Shown here in pieces: positions 7,968-16,730 of a stretch of 64,000 nucleotides of DNA. The stretch comes from Pedobacter sp. W3I1 (lineage in GTDB: Bacteria; Bacteroidota; Bacteroidia; Sphingobacteriales; Sphingobacteriaceae): contig NZ_JAUSXN010000001.1 in the NCBI RefSeq assembly GCF_030816015.1, forward strand, positions 3,038,001-3,102,000, written 5' to 3'. The number at the start of each line of letters is the position of its first letter. Within the stretch, counting starts at the first letter, position 1. Below the pieces are notes generated by a model. The model was not told the origin of the DNA and ran no database searches. It saw only the letters and a list, made by a program, of their open reading frames with translations. A program made the position numbers and the translations under genes.

Positions 7968-9218
7968 ATGAAAAGAGTAGTAGTAACAGGTTTAGGTGCA
8001 ATAACACCGCTTGGTAATACCGTTGAGCAATTTTGGCAACAGATATTAGCAGGAAAAAGTGGCATTGGCCCCATTACAAAATTTGATGCCAGTAAATTCA
8101 AAACCCGCTTTGCGGGTGAGGTAAAGGATTTTAATCCTGAGGAATACCTGGAGAAAAAAGAAATTAAAAAGTACGACCTTTTTACCCAATATGCAATCGG
8201 CTCGAGCGATCAGGCGATAAAAGATGCAGGATTAGATTTTACAGCAATGACCGATGATCAATTGGCTGAAGTTGGCGTAATCTGGGCAACCGGAAATGGT
8301 GGGATCAGTACTTTCGAAACGCAGTTGGAAGAATTTCATGCAGGCGATGGAACACCAAGATTTAACCCTTATTTCATTCCAAAAATGATTGTTGATATCG
8401 CTGCAGGAGCCATTTCGATTCGTCATAAATTACGTGGTCCGAATTATTGTACAGTGTCGGCTTGTGCATCGTCAAATACCGCAATTATCAATGCTTTCGA
8501 TACCATTCGTTTAGGAAAAGCGAGTGTAATGATTGCTGGTGGTTCTGAAGCTGCGTTGACCAAGTCATCTGTTGGTGGCTTTAATGCCGCTCAGGCTTTA
8601 TCAAAAAATAACGACGATCCTCAGGGCGCTTCTAAACCCTTTGATGCCGACAGAGATGGCTTTGTAATGAGCGAAGGTGCCGGAGCATTGGTGTTAGAAG
8701 ATTTAGAGCATGCTTTACAACGTGGTGCCCACATTTATGCCGAGATTATTGGTGGTGGAATGGCTGCTGATGCATATCATTTAACTGGCACGCCTCCTGA
8801 TGGGATTGGTGCGGCTTTGGGTATGACAAAAGCTTTAAAAGATGCTGGAATTACTGCCGATAAAATCGATTATATTAATGCACACGCCACTTCAACTGGA
8901 TTGGGCGATTTAAGTGAATTACAGGCGATTAATACTGTTTTTAAAGGGCTGCCGGTTGTGATTGGTGCAACAAAATCAATGACAGGCCATTTACTTGGTG
9001 CTGCAGGAGCTGTTGAAAGTGTAATCAGCATTTTATCAATCAGAGATAACGTGGTGCCGCCTACAATTAATACTAAGAATCTGGATGAAAATATTCCTAA
9101 GGGATTGAATTTTGTGTTAGGCAAAAGTATTAAAAAAGAGATTAACTATGTTTTAAATAACACATTTGGTTTCGGCGGACATACTGCCAGTACTATTTTT
9201 AAAAAGTATGAGGCTTAG
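7968..9218 (+). CDS. Beta-ketoacyl-ACP synthase II (KAS II / FabF-like)
   Basis: A 416-residue thiolase-fold condensing enzyme of normal FabF length with the full triad: Cys166 in SACAS, His306 in NAHATST and His341 in MTGHLLGAAG. It condenses an acyl thioester with malonyl-ACP. The second motif is NAHATST where most FabF enzymes have NAHGTST, a small departure. Placement in a TetR-controlled operon with a thioesterase and an SDR, and not in a fab cluster, suggests a specialised acyl or polyketide product in place of (or in addition to) housekeeping fatty acid synthesis. Confidence 0.88.
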   Translation: MKRVVVTGLGAITPLGNTVEQFWQQILAGKSGIGPITKFDASKFKTRFAGEVKDFNPEEYLEKKEIKKYDLFTQYAIGSSDQAIKDAGLDFTAMTDDQLAEVGVIWATGNGGISTFETQLEEFHAGDGTPRFNPYFIPKMIVDIAAGAISIRHKLRGPNYCTVSACASSNTAIINAFDTIRLGKASVMIAGGSEAALTKSSVGGFNAAQALSKNNDDPQGASKPFDADRDGFVMSEGAGALVLEDLEHALQRGAHIYAEIIGGGMAADAYHLTGTPPDGIGAALGMTKALKDAGITADKIDYINAHATSTGLGDLSELQAINTVFKGLPVVIGATKSMTGHLLGAAGAVESVISILSIRDNVVPPTINTKNLDENIPKGLNFVLGKSIKKEINYVLNNTFGFGGHTASTIFKKYEA

Positions 9219-9338
9219 GCACTCTCGTCATTCCCAGAGGTCAGTTTTTTAGCCAAAAACAAAGGAGTTGGGGACAGGTAAGATAAATCGTCATCTCGAC
9301 CGCAGTGGAGAGATCTTTTAACATAGTCCAAAGATCTC

Positions 9339-9378
9339 TTATTCAGTGTTTGGTGGCTCACCAAACACTTTTTTCGTT
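9339..9378. repeat. Hairpin repeat, copy 1
   Basis: A perfect 11-bp stem, AGTGTTTGGTG / CACCAAACACT, with loop GCT and a T-rich tail. The 40-base unit recurs at 9503-9542 with only two or three differences, and a half copy lies at 9484-9496. The surrounding 9219-9338 and 9379-9502 hold fragments of dispersed repeats (GTCATCTCGACCGCAGTGGA; TTCCCACCTGCGTGGGAA) and no gene. Confidence 0.8.
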
Positions 9379-9502
9379 TTAGTGTAAATTGGTGCTATCT
9401 TATTGATTGGGAATCGTAATGCAATAAGCTTTAAGATTCCCACCTGCGTGGGAATGATGATCGCCTAAAAAGCTACACTTTATTTAGTGTTTGGTGAACC
9501 AA

Positions 9503-9542
9503 TTATTCAGTGTTTGGTGGCTCACCAAACACTTTTTTTGTT
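9503..9542. repeat. Hairpin repeat, copy 2
   Basis: Same sequence and stem-loop as 9339-9378, again followed by a T run. Either copy could act as a terminator for the KAS operon; the duplication itself is not explained by that role. The next 80 bases contain another repeat start, GTCGTCATTGCGAGGAGGCA. Confidence 0.8.
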
Positions 9543-9623
9543 AAACAAGTGATGTCGTCATTGCGAGGAGGCACAACGAAGCAATCTTAATGCGATCGCT
9601 ATAACCTATGTAGTAAGATTGCC

Positions 9624-9902
9624 CATACTGGTCTTAGCGTTTCGCTAAGGCGATGGTTTGTTTTTGCCACGGAGAGACGAAGAATGCATTTATGAAGGTC
9701 TTCGACTACGCTCAGACTGACAACCGCTTTACTATACTGTTCTTAGCGTCTCGCTAAGACCCTAATATTTTTTCTGCCACGGAGACACAGAAGCACGGAA
9801 AATTTAACTATACTAGCCTCAGCGTCTTGCTAAGACTATAGTTTTTTACCGTCGAGAGACGATAATTGATTTATAAAAGTCTTCGACTACGCTCAGACTA
9901 AT
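9624..9902. repeat. Three degenerate tandem units, non-coding
   Basis: Units begin at about 9624, 9731 and 9807. Each has TATACT (or CATACT), a hairpin (CTTAGCGTYTCGCTAAG; third copy CAGCGTCTTGCTAAG), a T-rich stretch and GCCACGGAGA-like sequence (third copy ACCGTCGAGA). Units 1 and 3 also end with GTCTTCGACTACGCTCAGAC, which unit 2 lacks. No reading frame of note lies across them. Confidence 0.75.
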
Positions 9903-9967
9903 AAACCAATTTGGTTAAGTCGATAAGTTAGCAAACCAATAAACCAATGGCTAATGAACTAATAAAC

Positions 9968-10618
9968 CTACTTATCCATTAGTAAATTAACCAGTTCTTT
10001 CAATTCTTCAATTTCCAGTTCTAGTTTTTCTATTCTGTTTTCCAATTCAGTAGGATCAAACTGTGATACGGCTATCGTTTCGCTTTCAGGCGCTGTGGTG
10101 GTTTCGGCCTGCTCGCCTAAAAGATGAACAAAACGGGCTTCCTTCTGACCGGCTTTCCTAGCCAGTTGCTTTACAAATGCAGGCTCCTCGTCTGATAATT
10201 TTTGAAGTTGCTCCAAAACTTCTTCTATACTTTCAAATTCATATAATCTTCCCGAATTGCTATTAATTTCGCCGGGTGTTAATGGACCGCGTAAAAGTAA
10301 AAGACAGATTATAGCTAACTCCGATGGCAATAAAGGATAAACAATGGCCAGATTATGTTTGTATTTAGTTGCACGACTTGATCCTCCTGTAGCAGTGGAT
10401 ATTAAACCTTTTATTTTAAGTTGGTTTAGTGTTAAAGTGATGGTTTCCTCATCGTAATTTACAACCGGATTTCGAGAACTTTTTTGGTTACATGCAGCAG
10501 TTAAACTGTTTAAAGTCATTGGATAATAATCGGGCGTGGTGCGGCTTTTTTCTATTAATGCGCCTAAAACGCGTTGTTCTTCTGCTGATAAATCGGGTAG
10601 TGGTTTTACGTTGTCCAT
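9968..10618 (-). CDS. YceH/DUF480-family protein
   Basis: A 216-residue protein with the YceH pattern: LSAEEQRVLGALIEKSRTTPDYYPMTLNSL near the N-terminus, CNQKSSRNPV, and a second winged-helix unit LAIICLLLLRGPLTPGEI. It ends in a predicted coiled coil (ENRIEKLELEIEELKELVNLL). The family has two winged-helix domains but no settled function. It stands alone between two repeat-rich gaps. Confidence 0.88.
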   Translation of the reverse strand: MDNVKPLPDLSAEEQRVLGALIEKSRTTPDYYPMTLNSLTAACNQKSSRNPVVNYDEETITLTLNQLKIKGLISTATGGSSRATKYKHNLAIVYPLLPSELAIICLLLLRGPLTPGEINSNSGRLYEFESIEEVLEQLQKLSDEEPAFVKQLARKAGQKEARFVHLLGEQAETTTAPESETIAVSQFDPTELENRIEKLELEIEELKELVNLLMDK

Positions 10619-10720
10619 ATTATAAAAGTATAAATTGGTTGAGTATTCTGAAAATTATTTTGTTAACGATTTATTTCTAGTGAGTTAAATGAAAACACTG
10701 CTTGATAGAAAATTCTAATT

Positions 10721-10871
10721 CCGAATTGCTGCAGTACCGAAGTTGAAGAAATCCAGGTCGGAAGCGAAGAGAAATTTATCACTGATCATTATTGGGGTTA
10801 TACCAACGGCGAATAGAACATCTGAATATGATGTAGCGCATCCAAGTTGGTTGTTGAAGTTTCTGTAATAA
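10721..10871 (+). pseudogene. Relic of a DUF2071 (YqjF-like) gene
   Basis: From about 10745 the sequence encodes EEIQVGSEEKFITDHYWGYT before a stop at 10814, and the +1 frame continues RTSEYDVAHPSWLL to a stop at 10866. The two pieces together match the C-terminal pattern of DUF2071 proteins (F-T-E-HYWGY ... EY-V-HP-W). No start and no upstream half is recognisable in 10619-10720, so this looks like a decayed remnant. Confidence 0.5.
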
Positions 10872-10918
10872 GGGTATTAAAAAGGGAAGAAGTTTTAGTC
10901 TAGATCGCTTACTCCATG

Positions 10919-10986
10919 CGTCACCCTGAATTTATTTCAGGGCCTAATATAGCATGAAAGGTTCTGAAACAAGTTCAGAATGACGA
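10919..10986. repeat. Dispersed repeat, CGTCACCCTGAA family
   Basis: It opens CGTCACCCTGAATTTATTTC and closes AAGTTCAGAATGACGAAC, forming an imperfect inverted repeat. A more degenerate copy follows at 11020-11084 (TTCACCCTGAATTAATTTCA ... CCAGCAGGACGA). Confidence 0.7.
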
Positions 10987-11090
10987 ACGCTTTAATATAG
11001 ATCTTTTTTTTTGAGTTCTTCACCCTGAATTAATTTCATGGTCTCTATCACACAGAAGGTGCTGAAACAAATCCAGCAGGACGATATTTT

Positions 11091-11507
11091 TTATATCCTA
11101 TTATAATCTCCACGCCAATTTTTTATGGCTTTTTTAATCTCGCCAGGAGATAATTTATCAATCACAGCGCTATCAACTAAGGCTAAGAATTCTTCATCAC
11201 TAGCAAAACGTAAAGCCAAAATCTGACCCAACCTAAGTTCATCAGGGAGTGCTTTACCCGCAAGGATATAATAACGTAACTTTTCTTCGGCCCTGGCGGC
11301 CCTGTCCTGTGCTTTAAGCGCAAACATCCTTGCCATTACTGCTATAATCGCAATCAGGAAAAATGCAAGCACCAGCAAGCCCGTAATTATAGTGGGTATG
11401 GCAATACAACAATATATTGCAAAGCACAAGCCTAAAACCGCCAATGGTATGGTGAAGAAATGGAAAGGCGGGTAAAATCTTTTATGGTTTCCGTAATGCT
11501 GAGACAT
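11091..11507 (-). CDS. DUF6526-family membrane protein
   Basis: A 138-residue protein with a short polar N-terminus (MSQHYGNHKRFYPPFHF), two adjacent membrane helices (residues about 18-60) and a soluble C-terminal half with AQDRAARAEEKLRYYILAG, RLGQILALRFASDEE and LSPGEIKKAIKNWRGDY. This is the DUF6526 arrangement. Function unknown. The start codon overlaps no other gene, and it is 22 bases downstream of the next small ORF on the same strand. Confidence 0.8.
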   Translation of the reverse strand: MSQHYGNHKRFYPPFHFFTIPLAVLGLCFAIYCCIAIPTIITGLLVLAFFLIAIIAVMARMFALKAQDRAARAEEKLRYYILAGKALPDELRLGQILALRFASDEEFLALVDSAVIDKLSPGEIKKAIKNWRGDYNRI

Positions 11508-11529
11508 TTTATTTTTTTATATATAATTA

Positions 11530-11823
11530 TTACCTTTTATTCTTTGAAATTTTAAGCACATTTTTAATATGTTCAGCAACCGCTGCGCTTTGAATATTTT
11601 CTCCGGTTTCGATATACCGATTTACTTGCCCTCCACATTTAAGACAAAAGCCTTTCAAGATAATATCATTCAATTTATTTAAATAAGGCTTATAGTTTGT
11701 GATAGTGGCCATCTTTTTGCATGCTGTGCAATATGAATTTTCTAGTATAATATTGAGGTGCTTATATTGTTCCAACATTATAATTTCTATATCGTAATCT
11801 TCAATTTCAATCTCTTTTTCCAT
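11530..11823 (-). CDS. Small hypothetical protein with a CxxC pair (possible zinc ribbon)
   Basis: A 97-residue protein not recognised as a named family. CTAC near residue 33 and CLKC near 60 could bind one zinc ion as a ribbon. The N-terminus is acidic (KEIEIEDYDIEII) and the C-terminus basic. It sits between the OmpA-like gene and DUF6526 on the same strand. Being uninterrupted and with ordinary composition, it is probably real, but there is no functional clue. Confidence 0.55.
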   Translation of the reverse strand: MEKEIEIEDYDIEIIMLEQYKHLNIILENSYCTACKKMATITNYKPYLNKLNDIILKGFCLKCGGQVNRYIETGENIQSAAVAEHIKNVLKISKNKR

Positions 11824-11835
11824 AAATAAAATGTA

Positions 11836-13723
11836 CTATATTTTAGTAATTACAAATGAGGTTCTTCTATTGTTTTTTCTACCTGATTCAGATTTATTAT
11901 CAGCAATAGGTTTACTCGCTCCAAAGCCTTTAAAAGTAAGCTTTTTAGCGTTGATACTATTTTTGACCAGGTATTCATAAACTGCATTGGGCTCGATTTA
12001 AAGACAGCTTTTCATTTAATTTATCATCGCCAACATTATCGGTATGCCCCTGAATTTCAATCTGAACGTTTTCATTTTGATGCAAGAAGTCGATAAGCAG
12101 ATCCAGTTCACGGATAGATGCGGGTAAAAGATTAAACTTATTGGTATCAAAGAAAATGTTTCTTAAAGTTACATTTCCACCTTGCTTTATTTTTTCAATG
12201 TAAACTTCAATCTGGTAAGGTTTATTAATATCCCCCTCCTTAAGCTCGAAGTTTTCAGAGTAAAACATGTATCCTTCAGCATTTACATTAAATAAATAAT
12301 TACTCCCAACAGGCATTACAGCTAAAAATTGGCCGGTCTCAGGATCAGTATAATCATCAAAAACAGTTTTATTGGTTTTCAAATCTACCACCTGAACATT
12401 GGTTTCGATCGTTTTTTTAGTATCCCGGTCTCTTACAATTCCCTTCACATAAGAAACCTTTAGCGGTTTGGCTACTTCAGGGATTCCAAAACTGTAAATG
12501 TCCTGCATACCATAACCACCCTTTAAATTTGATGAAAACAGCCCTGAATTTCCATCGGCACTTACCACTAAACCACTTTCATCTTCAAAAGAATTGATTG
12601 GATAACCCATATTGATGGGCTTTTGCCATTTGCCATCACTTTCCTGCCTGCTATAATAAATATCTTTATTGCCGAAACCTGGCCAACCATCAGAAGAAAA
12701 ATACAAAGTTTTACCGTCTACATGCAGAAAAGGGGTATTCTCATCGAAAGCGGTATTGATATCCGGCCCAAGATTAATGGCTGGTCCCCATTTGGCATCA
12801 TCGGTAATGGTACTTTTCCATATATCGTAACCACCCGATCCGCCAGGTCTGTTACTGATAAAATATAATGTCCGTCCATCGGGGCTTATTGCAGGTTGCG
12901 ATTCCCAGAATTCAGAATTAACGGGCTGACCAACATTATAAGGCTCGCCCCAATCTTTTCCTTCACGGTGAGAAACATAAATATCACATCTACCTAAACC
13001 ATCAGGGCGGTTGCACCCCGTAAAAAATAAATATTTACCATCAGGTGAAATGCTTTGTGCACCTTCATTATATTTGGCAGTGTTTATTTTGCTTGATAAT
13101 GGTGTGGCAAGACTCCATGAATTATTTTTAAACTGAGAGGTCCAGAAATCTTCATTGCCATTCAGCAAACGGGTAAAAACCAAGGTTTCGCCATCGGCAG
13201 TTATCGCAGGAAAGTACTCCGCATCGGTTGTATTTACACCTTCCCCTAAATTTGTTGGGTTATATTTTACAGGTTTCTTTATTGTGATGGCAGCAAAATC
13301 GCAGTCTAAAAGGTGTTTTTTTGCTCTTCTTGCTCTATCAGATGAAGAATCCAGTATCAAAAAATCATTAAAATGCTGTTTTGCTTTTAAATAATCCTGC
13401 GTAGCAAATTCTGTTTCTGCCAAGCCATAAGTTACTTCCGGAGCCACCACTTTATTAATTAATATCGCCTTTTCGTAAGCCATTCTGGCATCCTGATATT
13501 TCTTTTGTGTTTTGTAAACTCCAGCAAGCACTATATAGGCATTTTGAAATAATGGATCAGCCTCAACAGCACTTTTTAAAGCCCGTTCTGCCGAGGTATA
13601 ATCTTGCTTCTGAATTAATGGGTTTGCTTTTTCGAAAAAGGTTTGCGCTTTTTTATTGCCCGAACCCTGAGCAAAGACACAAAAATTGCATAGAATAAAA
13701 AATAAGAATAGGAAAAACCTCAT
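11836..13723 (-). pseudogene. TPR-PD40-OmpA outer-membrane protein, frameshifted near the 3' end
   Basis: The first frame (13723 to 11975) encodes a signal peptide (FFLFLFFILCNFCVFAQ), TPR-like repeats (about 25-140), PD40/WD40-like beta-propeller blades (AEYFPAITADGETLVFT, ISPDGRTLYFISNRPGGSGGYDIW) and the start of an OmpA domain (QIEIQGHTDNVGD). It then stops after LSLNRAQ. The rest of the OmpA domain (AVYEYLVKNSINAKKLTFKG, GRKNNRRTSFVI) continues in the other frame to a stop at 11836. Dropping one base from the GGG at 11989-11991 (CCC on the coding strand) restores LNRANAVYEYLV. The intact protein would anchor to peptidoglycan from the outer membrane. Confidence 0.8.
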
Positions 13724-13761
13724 ACACTAACATTTGGTTATCAAAGCTAATGTAAACTAAT

Positions 13762-14385
13762 TTAAGGAATATTTAAAAATTTGTGTGTTTGCAAAGAAAT
13801 CTCCCATTTAGGGTTAGCCATTACATACTCAATAATTAATGGTGTAATTTCTTTTGATTTAGACCATTCTGGCTGAAGATATAGTTTACAGGTAGGGGAT
13901 ACCATTGCGGCATATTCTTCAGCCCATTTAAAATCACTTTTATTAAAAACGATCACCTTTAATTCGTGTGCGAATGGTGTAATATCTGGTCTTGGCGCTT
14001 TAAACTTCTTTGGAGATAAACAGATCCAATCCCAATTTCCAGAAAGTGGGTAGGCACCAGATGTTTCGATAAAGGTAAGAATACCTCTTTCTTTTAATTT
14101 ATTGGTTAAATAATCCAGGTTATAAATCAAGGGCTCGCCACCGGTAATTACAACAGCTTTACCTGGAAATTTATCAGCATTTTCGACAATCACATCTGAC
14201 GGGGTAAGTGGATGCATTTCTGCGTCCCAGCTTTCTTTAACATCGCACCAATGGCAACCTACATCGCAGCCCCCTAAACGGATGAAATAAGCTGCTTTAC
14301 CAGTATTAAACCCTTCGCCCTGTATAGTATAAAATTCTTCCATTAAAGGAAGTAATGTGCCGTCTTCTGGTATTTCTTGTTTCAT
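13762..14385 (-). CDS. queE: 7-carboxy-7-deazaguanine synthase QueE
   Basis: A 207-residue radical SAM enzyme of normal QueE length. Cys40, Cys44 and Cys47 (CDVGCHWC) form the CX3CX2C iron-sulfur motif, preceded by FYTIQGEGFNTGKAAYFIRL, a QueE signature, and followed by VVITGGEPL. It converts 6-carboxytetrahydropterin to 7-carboxy-7-deazaguanine in queuosine biosynthesis. No other que gene is in the window. It is 38 bases upstream of nothing but the OmpA-like gene on the same strand. Confidence 0.93.
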   Translation of the reverse strand: MKQEIPEDGTLLPLMEEFYTIQGEGFNTGKAAYFIRLGGCDVGCHWCDVKESWDAEMHPLTPSDVIVENADKFPGKAVVITGGEPLIYNLDYLTNKLKERGILTFIETSGAYPLSGNWDWICLSPKKFKAPRPDITPFAHELKVIVFNKSDFKWAEEYAAMVSPTCKLYLQPEWSKSKEITPLIIEYVMANPKWEISLQTHKFLNIP

Positions 14386-14492
14386 TTTTGAGGATGCAAA
14401 TATCCTAAAAAAATATGGTGATGCTGTTCCTCTTTTGAAATTTAATAGAAAGATGAAATAAGAGTGATATTTATTTGCTGTATTTTAGCAGA

Positions 14493-14828
14493 ATGAAGTG
14501 GTTTAAGGCACTAAATAGTAATCAAATTCCTCGCCCTGATACAATTAAAACGATTGAAGTTGCAGGAAAACAAATTTGTTTGATTAACAATGAAGACAAA
14601 ATTACTGCAACCCAATCCCATTGCCCGCATGCCGGGGGTCATTTTAGTGGTGGCTGGTGTAAAAACGGACACGTTGTTTGCCCAATCCATCGATATGAGT
14701 ACAGTTTAGCTACAGGAAGGGGCGCAGAAGGGCAGGGTGATTACATCAACATCTACCCAACCGAATTACGTGAAGATGGCTTGTATATTGGTTTCGAAGA
14801 AAGTTGGTGGAGTAAACTTTGGGGATGA
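14493..14828 (+). CDS. Rieske [2Fe-2S] ferredoxin-like protein
   Basis: A 111-residue stand-alone Rieske domain starting at 14493 (MKWFKAL). The cluster ligands are Cys44-X-His46 (CPH) and Cys63-X2-His66 (CPIH), with glycines between them (HAGGHFSGGW). Such proteins resemble the ferredoxin component of ring-hydroxylating oxygenases or the small subunit of nitrite reductase (NirD); no partner reductase or oxygenase is adjacent. It is divergent from queE. Confidence 0.88.
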   Translation: MKWFKALNSNQIPRPDTIKTIEVAGKQICLINNEDKITATQSHCPHAGGHFSGGWCKNGHVVCPIHRYEYSLATGRGAEGQGDYINIYPTELREDGLYIGFEESWWSKLWG

Positions 14829-14836
14829 TATATTCC

Positions 14837-14900
14837 CGTCATGCTGAATTTATTTCAGCATCTATTTAATTAAGACCCTGAAATAAATTCAGGGTGACGA
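14837..14900. repeat. Dispersed inverted repeat between convergent genes
   Basis: CGTCATGCTGAATTTATTTC followed by AATAAATTCAGGGTGACGAG: the two halves are inverted versions of the CCCTGAA repeat. It lies between the Rieske and PIN gene stops and could end transcription in both directions. Confidence 0.7.
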
Positions 14901-14913
14901 GTCTATTATAAAA

Positions 14914-15333
14914 TCAATTTAACAAATATCTTCTAAAGAATTCTTGACAGTTTAAAACTTCAACTTCTGAGAAATAAAAATCTTCAATATCTTCTGTGAT
15001 AATACATTTACAATTAACAGATTTGGCAGCGTAATATTCTAAACCATCTTCAAAATCGTGGATCAATTTATTTGACAAGGTGTCCAAAACGCTTTGTGAT
15101 GAATTTTCAGCAATCTTAATATGTTGGCAAAGCAAATCGATTTTCTGCTTGGCTAATTGAGATTTATGTTTCTTTCCGGCAAAGTAGAAAGCAATGGACA
15201 AACAAAGTGGAGAAGTATATATTTCAAATTTCGGATGCGATGCCAAACTCAAAATCCTCGACGAATAGGTAAATAACGGATATTCCTTATTCAAAACAGA
15301 AACGAGGACATTGGCATCTAAAAATATCTTCAT
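14914..15333 (-). CDS. PIN-domain ribonuclease toxin
   Basis: About 139 residues. The N-terminus KIFLDANVLVSVLN carries the first PIN Asp; DFEDGLEYYAA in the second half and CIITEDIEDF near the end supply the remaining acidic positions, the last being the typical I-T-D/E-D-DF motif. It should be a Mg-dependent RNase toxin. ATG at 15333 directly follows the antitoxin stop (a TTG one codon earlier is also possible), so the two genes are translationally coupled. Confidence 0.85.
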   Translation of the reverse strand: MKIFLDANVLVSVLNKEYPLFTYSSRILSLASHPKFEIYTSPLCLSIAFYFAGKKHKSQLAKQKIDLLCQHIKIAENSSQSVLDTLSNKLIHDFEDGLEYYAAKSVNCKCIITEDIEDFYFSEVEVLNCQEFFRRYLLN

Positions 15334-15336
15334 CAA

Positions 15337-15597
15337 TTACTTTTTAGAAGAAAAATACTCGTTTTTTGAACCCTTACGTGTTGGTTTTTGCGTTTTTTTA
15401 TACTCTACTTCGCCCTCAGCAACCATGCTCACCCAATCAGAAATGGGAAAGTCTTCTAAAGATTTGTACTCTTTAGCCGTTACCTGGGTTAATAAATGCT
15501 CTATTAAACGGGATAAGCTAATGTTGTTATCGGCAGCATACTTTTTTGCTTTTGCTACAACATCCTGATTAAAGCTTAAAGTTAATTTAGTATCCAT
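15337..15597 (-). CDS. DUF6364-family antitoxin
   Basis: An 86-residue protein beginning MDTKLTLSFNQDVVAKAKKY, the ribbon-helix-helix-like start of DUF6364, with NISLSRLIEHLL completing the DNA-binding fold and a basic C-terminal tail (KPTRKGSK). It would neutralise the PIN toxin encoded immediately downstream and autoregulate the pair. A TAnnTTTG box is 16 bases upstream. Confidence 0.85.
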   Translation of the reverse strand: MDTKLTLSFNQDVVAKAKKYAADNNISLSRLIEHLLTQVTAKEYKSLEDFPISDWVSMVAEGEVEYKKTQKPTRKGSKNEYFSSKK

Positions 15598-15613
15598 ATC
15601 TCTAATATATAAC

Positions 15614-15621
15614 CAAATATA
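15614..15621 (-). promoter_or_regulatory. Predicted -7 box of the toxin-antitoxin operon
   Basis: Minus-strand TATATTTG fits the Bacteroidota consensus, 16 bases before the antitoxin ATG, within an AT-rich stretch. Confidence 0.5.
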
Positions 15622-15654
15622 AAAATTATACGTATCATTTAAAAATATTACACG

Positions 15655-15690
15655 TAAAAAAAGCGATTCAATCTTCTTGAACCGCTTTTC
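15655..15690 (-). terminator. Terminator downstream of folD
   Basis: On the minus strand AAAAGCGGTTCAA pairs with TTGAATCGCTTTT around a five-base loop, with T's continuing. It separates folD from the toxin-antitoxin operon. Confidence 0.75.
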
Positions 15691-15722
15691 CTTCTTTAGT
15701 CTTTAAGCTTTCACCTTTAGGC

Positions 15723-16643
15723 TTAAGAATAAATCTCTTTTCTGGCTGATGCCAATGTATTTTTCAATAAACCTACAATGGTCATTAAACCCACACCACC
15801 TGGAACAGGCGTAATATAGGAAGCCTTAGGTGCCACGTTCTCGAAATCTACATCACCATACAACTTAAAGCCCGATTTGGTTTCAGCAGAAGTTTCACGG
15901 TTAATACCTACGTCAATAATAATAGCGCCAGGTTTTACCATATCGGCAGTAATAAAATTCTTTTTACCAATAGCTGCAATCACAATATCAGCCTGGAGAA
16001 CCTGCTCTTTTAGATCTTTGGTGCGTGAGTGTGTAAGCGTTACAGTACAGTTGCCTGGGTTTGTGTTACGGGCCATCAAAATACTCATTGGGCTACCCAC
16101 AATGTTACTACGACCAACAACAACACAGTGCATTCCTGTAGTGTCGATATTATATTCTTGCAACATCAATAAAATACCATAAGGTGTTGCCGGAATAAAG
16201 CAAGGTAGGTTACGCATCATCCGGCCCAAATTTACTGGGTGGAAACCATCTACATCTTTACGATGATCGATCTTTTCAGTTACTTTCTCCGGATCAATAT
16301 GTTTAGGCAAGGGTAACTGAACAATTAATCCGTCCACATCATCATCCTGATTAATTTCTTCAATTTTCGCCAATAACTCAGCTTCAGTTACCGAGTTATC
16401 ATATCTATGTAATGATGATTTAAAACCAACTTTTTCGCAGTTTTTCATCTTACTAGCCACATAGGTTTCGCTTCCGCCATCGTTACCCACTAAAATGGCA
16501 ACCAGGTGTGGCTTGCGACCACTTTTATTTAAAAATTCAGCAGCTTCTTCTGCAATTTGAACTTTAACCTTTTCTGATACGTATTTACCGTCTAATAATA
16601 CCCCTAAATCCCCTGAAGGGGACTTTGAATTTGCATTGCTCAT
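15723..16643 (-). CDS. folD: Methylenetetrahydrofolate dehydrogenase/cyclohydrolase FolD
   Basis: A 306-residue bifunctional enzyme of one-carbon metabolism. Signatures include the catalytic [17 protein letters not shown] (Tyr and Lys), [28 protein letters not shown] and [11 protein letters not shown]. Normal FolD proteins begin at about LLDGK; here the only in-frame ATG is 15 codons earlier, and those codons ([10 protein letters not shown]) are the translation of a dispersed GC-rich repeat at 16600-16626. The repeat therefore seems to have supplied a new N-terminus. The fold itself is complete. Confidence 0.93.
   Translation of the reverse strand: MSNANSKSPSGDLGVLLDGKYVSEKVKVQIAEEAAEFLNKSGRKPHLVAILVGNDGGSETYVASKMKNCEKVGFKSSLHRYDNSVTEAELLAKIEEINQDDDVDGLIVQLPLPKHIDPEKVTEKIDHRKDVDGFHPVNLGRMMRNLPCFIPATPYGILLMLQEYNIDTTGMHCVVVGRSNIVGSPMSILMARNTNPGNCTVTLTHSRTKDLKEQVLQADIVIAAIGKKNFITADMVKPGAIIIDVGINRETSAETKSGFKLYGDVDFENVAPKASYITPVPGGVGLMTIVGLLKNTLASARKEIYS
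16600..16626. repeat. Dispersed repeat inside the folD 5' end
   Basis: CCCCTAAATCCCCTGAAGGG and the next bases match the intergenic copy at 21931-21958 except at the hairpin loop. Core hairpin: TCCCCT/AGGGGA. Here it lies within codons 6-15 of folD and keeps the frame open. Confidence 0.8.
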
Positions 16644-16703
16644 ATAACTTGCTCCGTTATAATTTTATAATTTAAGATTTACCTTAATAAAACTCGCCAA
16701 TAA

Positions 16704-16730
16704 TTCCCCCTTAAGGGGGCTAGGGGGTTA
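16704..16730. repeat. GC-rich hairpin repeat abutting the lepA stop
   Basis: TCCCCCTTAAGGGGGCTAGG runs into the last base triplet of lepA (TTA on this strand = TAA stop). The CCCCC/GGGGG stem resembles the repeat in folD. It may act as a terminator between lepA and folD. Confidence 0.6.

Noticed and set aside
9219..9967. tRNA or other structured RNA genes in the repeat-rich gap
   Set aside because: The hairpins are repeats with no cloverleaf or known RNA motif.
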